A stretch of DNA of 64,000 nucleotides from Lachnospiraceae bacterium. Lineage in GTDB: Bacteria; Bacillota; Clostridia; Lachnospirales; Lachnospiraceae. The stretch covers positions 1-64,000 of the forward strand of contig JAGALK010000001.1 of NCBI GenBank assembly GCA_017625255.1, given 5' to 3'. Each line of letters starts with the position of its first letter. Positions within the stretch are counted from its first letter, which is position 1. A program made the translations under genes and the position numbers. Below are positions 60,537 to 64,000 of the stretch, in pieces. The notes below the pieces were generated by a model, which was given only the letters and a program-made list of their open reading frames with translations, did no database searches and was not told the DNA's origin.

Positions 60537-60887
60537 ATGAAAAAGAATATTTTTCTTATCATTGGTTTACTGATGGTTGTTGCAGGTGTCGCTATTGCGT
60601 ACTTTGCAAAGTTTGAGCTTGCCGACATGACAGGTTTTGCGCTTACAATGTTTGGCGCAGGAATTGCCACTTCACAGCTTTGGCAGAAACGCGACAAAAC
60701 ACAGAAAACATGGCTTGCCATTCTTGCGGTCAGCTTGATTGGAGTTGGCGCATATCTGCTTGGATTCGGCGGATTCAGCAAGGAAACAATGACAACCGTA
60801 ATTACTATGGTTTTTGGACTTGTGGGAATTATTGCCGGACTTATTATTGCTGCCATTCAGTCAAAGAACGCAAAGCAGATTGAATGA
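60537..60887 (+). CDS. Multi-span membrane protein (holin-like)
   Basis: 116 residues with about four hydrophobic segments (IFLIIGLLMVVAGVAIAYFA, LAILAVSLIGVGAYLLGF, VITMVFGLVGIIAGLIIAAI) and a basic centre (QLWQKRDKTQKT). GGAGGTAAGAT precedes the ATG. It could be a second holin or an antiholin, or a superinfection-exclusion protein; the family is not certain. Confidence 0.6.
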   Translation: MKKNIFLIIGLLMVVAGVAIAYFAKFELADMTGFALTMFGAGIATSQLWQKRDKTQKTWLAILAVSLIGVGAYLLGFGGFSKETMTTVITMVFGLVGIIAGLIIAAIQSKNAKQIE

Positions 60888-60906
60888 TTTTTTACTAAGG
60901 TTTGAA

Positions 60907-60937
60907 AAACCGCTCTCTTTCTGCAAGGGGGCGGTTT
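60907..60937 (+). terminator. Weak terminator-like hairpin
   Basis: AAACCGC (60907-60913) with GCGGTTT (60931-60937), 7-bp stem, followed by only a T-poor tail. Lies between the lysis operon and the tape-measure-like gene; probably partial. Confidence 0.45.
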
Positions 60938-60961
60938 ATCTGTTTTCTTTGAGGTGATTTT

Positions 60962-63607
60962 ATGGCGGATATTGGTATTAGCGTAGGCTTAGACACTTCT
61001 CAATTACAGCAGGGCGCAAAAGGTGCTGCTGATTCTCTTGGTGAAATGTATGACAAAATGGCGAAGTTGCAGACCGCAGGAGAAAAGCGCAATGCCATTT
61101 ATGAGTATATGGCTAATGCAAATATGCAGACACGGCAGGTCATTGAATCGCTCTCACAGGTCAATCAGCAGGTAGCACAGATTCAGAATCCGCAAAATAC
61201 GCCCGCTCAAAATGTCAATCAGCAGGTAGCACAGATTCAGAATCCGCAAAATACGCCCGCTCAAAATGTCAATCAGCAGGTAGCACAGATTCAGAATCCG
61301 CAAAATATACCTGTTCAAAAGGAACTTCTAAGCAGTATTAACAATTTGAATGGTACACAGATACAGGACGGACAGCCCGGAAATGTACCGAACGGAAATG
61401 ATGATAAAAACGCTACTTCTTTTGCAAACCGTACAAGTAGGGTTACAGAAACTTTAAGAAACGCAAACATTGACCGCCTTAAAAGCCAAGTTGAGATTGT
61501 GAATGAAAAACTTGGTGAAATGTATGACAAAATGGCGGGTATGAATTCGCTTACTGATTCACAAGATTATGCTTCTATGGCTGAAACTGTAGCAAGATTG
61601 GAAGAAGTAAAACGCGGATTAACAGGCGAAATAAACAGACTTGAAAACGGAACAAACAGGCAATCTCGTAATGGAAACGGTGCATTTGGATTTTTGCAGC
61701 GTTCTGTTGGTGGTGTTCCGGCAATTATAAATAATGTAGGAAATGGCAATTTAGCTTCTCTTGCCGTACAGGGCTTAACTTCGGGAGCTGGATTATTAAA
61801 GGCTGGAAGTGCAGCCGCCGCAGAAGGTGGAGCGGCTCTTGCAGGTTTAAGTCCGGCTTTGCTTGCTACAGGTGGTGTCGCTCTTATTGGTGCGCTCATA
61901 GCTGCAGGCGGTAACGCTATGGCTAATCAGTGGGAAAAGAACTCCGAAGAAGCCGTAGATATGCAAGCTCTTTATGGTAGAAACATAGAAGGGAAAACAA
62001 AGCAGCAGAATAGCGAAGAATTAAGAGAGTTATTCAATGCCGCTTCAATAAAAAACGAAAGAAACTTCACAGGATATACAACACAGGAATTCATGCAGCT
62101 TGCAAGCGGATTTTCAAGATTTGGCATAAACAATTCTTATTCCGCTATGAATAACGCCTCTGATGTTTTAAGCTGGCAGAGGTGGTCGGGTGCAGACCGT
62201 GGAGTATTGCAGAACTTTGTTGGAAATGCAATGCGTTATGGAGCTGCTACAACGGCAAACAATGCTTTAAATCCTGCTTATGCAGCTCTCGAACAGTCGG
62301 GTATGCACAAAGGACAACTTAACGAAATGCTTTCTTCTATCCAGAGTGTGCTTGAAGAAGGTATTGCGAACGGCTTTGTAAAGTCTACCGAAGAAATAGC
62401 AAATAATCTTTCTATGCTCTCAAAATTGAGCGGAAATAATGTTTTGTGGCAAGGTCAGAATGGAGCGCAACGACTTTCGCAGATGAATTCTGCTCTTGCA
62501 AATAGTACATCGTTAGAATCTGTTTCGGCTGTAATGAACTATCAAGCCGCAAATAACGCAAGAGGAAAAATACTTGCTGAACTTTCTGACGAAAAAACAA
62601 CGCCTCAACGAAGGGCTTATATCAAAGACCAATTAAAGGGAATTGATACAGGCACTTACATAGATACAATGCTTCTCATGGAAAAAGGATTGTCGCCAGA
62701 TATTCTAAAAGCACAGTTTGACGCTGTAGGCTCTATGGAAGGTAACAATACAGCAGGTGCTATTGAGCGATTCAGACAGATGTACAATCTTAACTATACA
62801 GGTGCAAAACAAGTTTATGATATGTACGAAAAATCACGAAATGGTGAAGTTGATTGGAACTCTTTCTATAAAGCTGTAAACGGCATTACACAGAAAACTG
62901 AATATCAGTCGGAAGAAACTTCATACAAAACCGCAGTAATAAACATCAAAGACCAGATTGCAAAAATGGGTCAAGATTTGTTCAGTATCCGTGAAAAAAT
63001 TGTAGGTGCAGATTCAACAGCAAAGCAGGTTGAAACAGTTAAAGAGAATGCCGCCGCTTATGCTCCTTCTGTTCCGGCTTTTGACCGAACATTTACAGAA
63101 ACAGGCTCTTATAAGAATTATAACCCGGTAAATGAGAAATGGGAGCAGCTTAAAAAAGCCGGACTTGTATTTGAAGCTTTTGAGGTAAAAGATATGAGTC
63201 ATCCAATGTCAAAATGGGAATGGCAGAATTCAGACGGAAAAGCTATTGGCGGAACTCGAACAAGAGATAATTACGAAGAAGGATTAAAAAGCGGCGATGC
63301 ATACTATTCAAAGATGATAACAGGAGAAGAAGCAAAAGGTTTCTTCTTTAATGCTGAATCTATGGAAGCCATCAGAGAACAGGAAGCGAAATTCAGACTT
63401 CCAGAATCAGAAGGCGGTATGGACTTATCAGAAAGAGAAAAGGCTATACTTAATTCGATGTTTGAGGAAATGTATAAGGAGTATAATAAAAAGTATAATC
63501 CAAGTGCTGACGATGCAATGATTAAAAAGTTCTTGCAGATTATTGCAGAGAACACGAGTGCGCAGAAAGACCAGCCTATAGTAATTAACCTTACAGCTCC
63601 AAACTAA
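60962..63607 (+). CDS. Tape-measure-like tail protein
   Basis: 881 residues beginning MADIGISVGLDTSQLQQGAK, a typical tape-measure opening. It has coiled-coil segments, a hydrophobic central stretch at about 255-325 (GAGLLKAGSAAAAEGGAALA ... GGVALIGALIAAGG) and a helical C-terminus. At about 0.15 nm per residue it would give a tail near 130 nm. No other protein in the window fits this job. The motif LGEMYDKMA occurs twice (near 26 and 184). It lies after lysis, far from its chaperone. Confidence 0.7.
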   Translation: MADIGISVGLDTSQLQQGAKGAADSLGEMYDKMAKLQTAGEKRNAIYEYMANANMQTRQVIESLSQVNQQVAQIQNPQNTPAQNVNQQVAQIQNPQNTPAQNVNQQVAQIQNPQNIPVQKELLSSINNLNGTQIQDGQPGNVPNGNDDKNATSFANRTSRVTETLRNANIDRLKSQVEIVNEKLGEMYDKMAGMNSLTDSQDYASMAETVARLEEVKRGLTGEINRLENGTNRQSRNGNGAFGFLQRSVGGVPAIINNVGNGNLASLAVQGLTSGAGLLKAGSAAAAEGGAALAGLSPALLATGGVALIGALIAAGGNAMANQWEKNSEEAVDMQALYGRNIEGKTKQQNSEELRELFNAASIKNERNFTGYTTQEFMQLASGFSRFGINNSYSAMNNASDVLSWQRWSGADRGVLQNFVGNAMRYGAATTANNALNPAYAALEQSGMHKGQLNEMLSSIQSVLEEGIANGFVKSTEEIANNLSMLSKLSGNNVLWQGQNGAQRLSQMNSALANSTSLESVSAVMNYQAANNARGKILAELSDEKTTPQRRAYIKDQLKGIDTGTYIDTMLLMEKGLSPDILKAQFDAVGSMEGNNTAGAIERFRQMYNLNYTGAKQVYDMYEKSRNGEVDWNSFYKAVNGITQKTEYQSEETSYKTAVINIKDQIAKMGQDLFSIREKIVGADSTAKQVETVKENAAAYAPSVPAFDRTFTETGSYKNYNPVNEKWEQLKKAGLVFEAFEVKDMSHPMSKWEWQNSDGKAIGGTRTRDNYEEGLKSGDAYYSKMITGEEAKGFFFNAESMEAIREQEAKFRLPESEGGMDLSEREKAILNSMFEEMYKEYNKKYNPSADDAMIKKFLQIIAENTSAQKDQPIVINLTAPN
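61160..61321 (+). repeat. 54-bp tandem repeat, three copies, in the tape-measure gene
   Basis: Three in-frame units of 54 bases starting at 61160, 61214 and 61268; the first two are identical and the third differs at its end. Each codes for VNQQVAQIQNPQNTPAQN or a close variant. Copy-number change would alter the protein by 18 residues per unit. Confidence 0.88.
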
Positions 63608-64000
63608 TCTATGTGTTCTATATATTCAATAATAAAATGCCGATTTTTAATTTCTCCAAATAAGGCGTATTTATTATTGAATTTCTTATCTTGTATGTGA
63701 GCAAGCTGTTTCGCAGTGCTAGAATCATAATTTGCAAAAAAATCTTTCCATTTGTTTTCAAAATCATCAAAATATTCAAAACAAACTAAGTCATTATAGA
63801 CATATTTATAATCACATTGTAATTGAATTAGTTTACCTTCATAATCCCCCGGAAGAATTGTAATATTTCTGACAGAAACAGTAGGTATTTCTTTTGAAAT
63901 ATTGTATTTCTGAAAATCAGAAACACCAAATAAAGAAAGATTATGTTCTTTGATATAGCTCAAGAAGATTTCAATATCTTTTTCAAAATTGTCGTATGTT
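63604..64000 (-). CDS. Hypothetical protein, N-terminus beyond window edge
   Basis: The minus-strand frame is open from the stop at 63604 to the window edge; the apparent TTG start at 63963 is only internal, since the frame reads on (TYDNFEKDIEIFL, then SYIKEHNLSLFG). Strand-rich with a C-terminal FGEIKNRHFIIEYIEHID. It converges with, and overlaps by 4 bases, the tape-measure-like gene. No family recognised. Confidence 0.65.
   Translation of the reverse strand, partial: TYDNFEKDIEIFLSYIKEHNLSLFGVSDFQKYNISKEIPTVSVRNITILPGDYEGKLIQLQCDYKYVYNDLVCFEYFDDFENKWKDFFANYDSSTAKQLAHIQDKKFNNKYALFGEIKNRHFIIEYIEHID

Noticed and set aside
61160..61321. Regular repeats that might be taken for a CRISPR array
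   Set aside because: The units are contiguous, in frame and have no spacers; they code for a peptide repeat.
1..64000. tRNA genes, rRNA genes, insertion sequences, integrase and attachment sites
   Set aside because: Looked for by eye and not seen; a computed tRNA scan was not possible, so weak candidates could be missed.

Overview
The window is one continuous stretch of a large, contractile-tailed (myovirus-type) phage or prophage. It has about 40% GC, dense overlapping genes, good AGGAGG-type ribosome sites and several sigma70-like promoters with exactly 17-bp spacers. No tRNA, rRNA, CRISPR array or insertion sequence was found. A KilAC antirepressor suggests a temperate ancestry. An i-spanin/o-spanin pair (the o-spanin has a lipobox) implies a host with an outer membrane. 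A gut spirochaete such as Treponema would fit, but the host cannot be proved from the sequence.

Layout. 1-9 kb is recombination and replication: antirepressor, YqaJ exonuclease, DEDDh exonuclease, RecT, HNH nuclease, ParB-like protein, adenine methyltransferase, replication initiator, DnaC-like loader, SSB and a DUF1064 nuclease. 9-15 kb is packaging: terminase small and large subunits, portal, and a MuF-type protein fused to a pyrophosphatase-like domain. 15-27 kb holds 'polyvalent' proteins probably injected with the genome: a 2275-residue methyltransferase/SNF2-helicase of DarB type, a DdrB-like ParB-domain protein, a zeta-toxin-type kinase and a small alarmone-hydrolase-like HD protein. 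27-39 kb is head and tail shaft: prohead protease/scaffold, major capsid protein, connector genes with an embedded class-3 lipase, sheath, tube and frameshifted tail chaperone. 39.5-45.2 kb is a reversed (minus-strand) block of sixteen small accessory genes (radical SAM, DUF5662, MazG-like, ASCH). It sits where the tape-measure gene would be expected. 45.4-56 kb is the baseplate and receptor-binding end. 56-58.3 kb is a diversity-generating retroelement (DGR). 58.5-61 kb is lysis. 61-63.6 kb is the displaced tape-measure-like gene. The last gene is on the minus strand and runs off the right edge.

The most notable system is the complete DGR: a DUF6273/C-type-lectin-like tail protein whose last 35 codons are the variable repeat, an Avd-like protein, a template repeat, and a reverse transcriptase with the DGR-specific GxxxSQ signature. 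Template and variable repeats differ at 14 positions, all of them adenines in the template. A hairpin follows the variable repeat directly, as in the Bordetella phage DGR.

A second unusual theme is regulatory. Several transcription units have a strong promoter, then an intrinsic-terminator hairpin in the untranslated leader, then the first gene. This hints at attenuation or antitermination. Other points of interest are a possible overprinted gene inside the giant polyvalent gene, palindromic operators at 2.9 and 15.3 kb, and a motif shared by the protease and the capsid protein.
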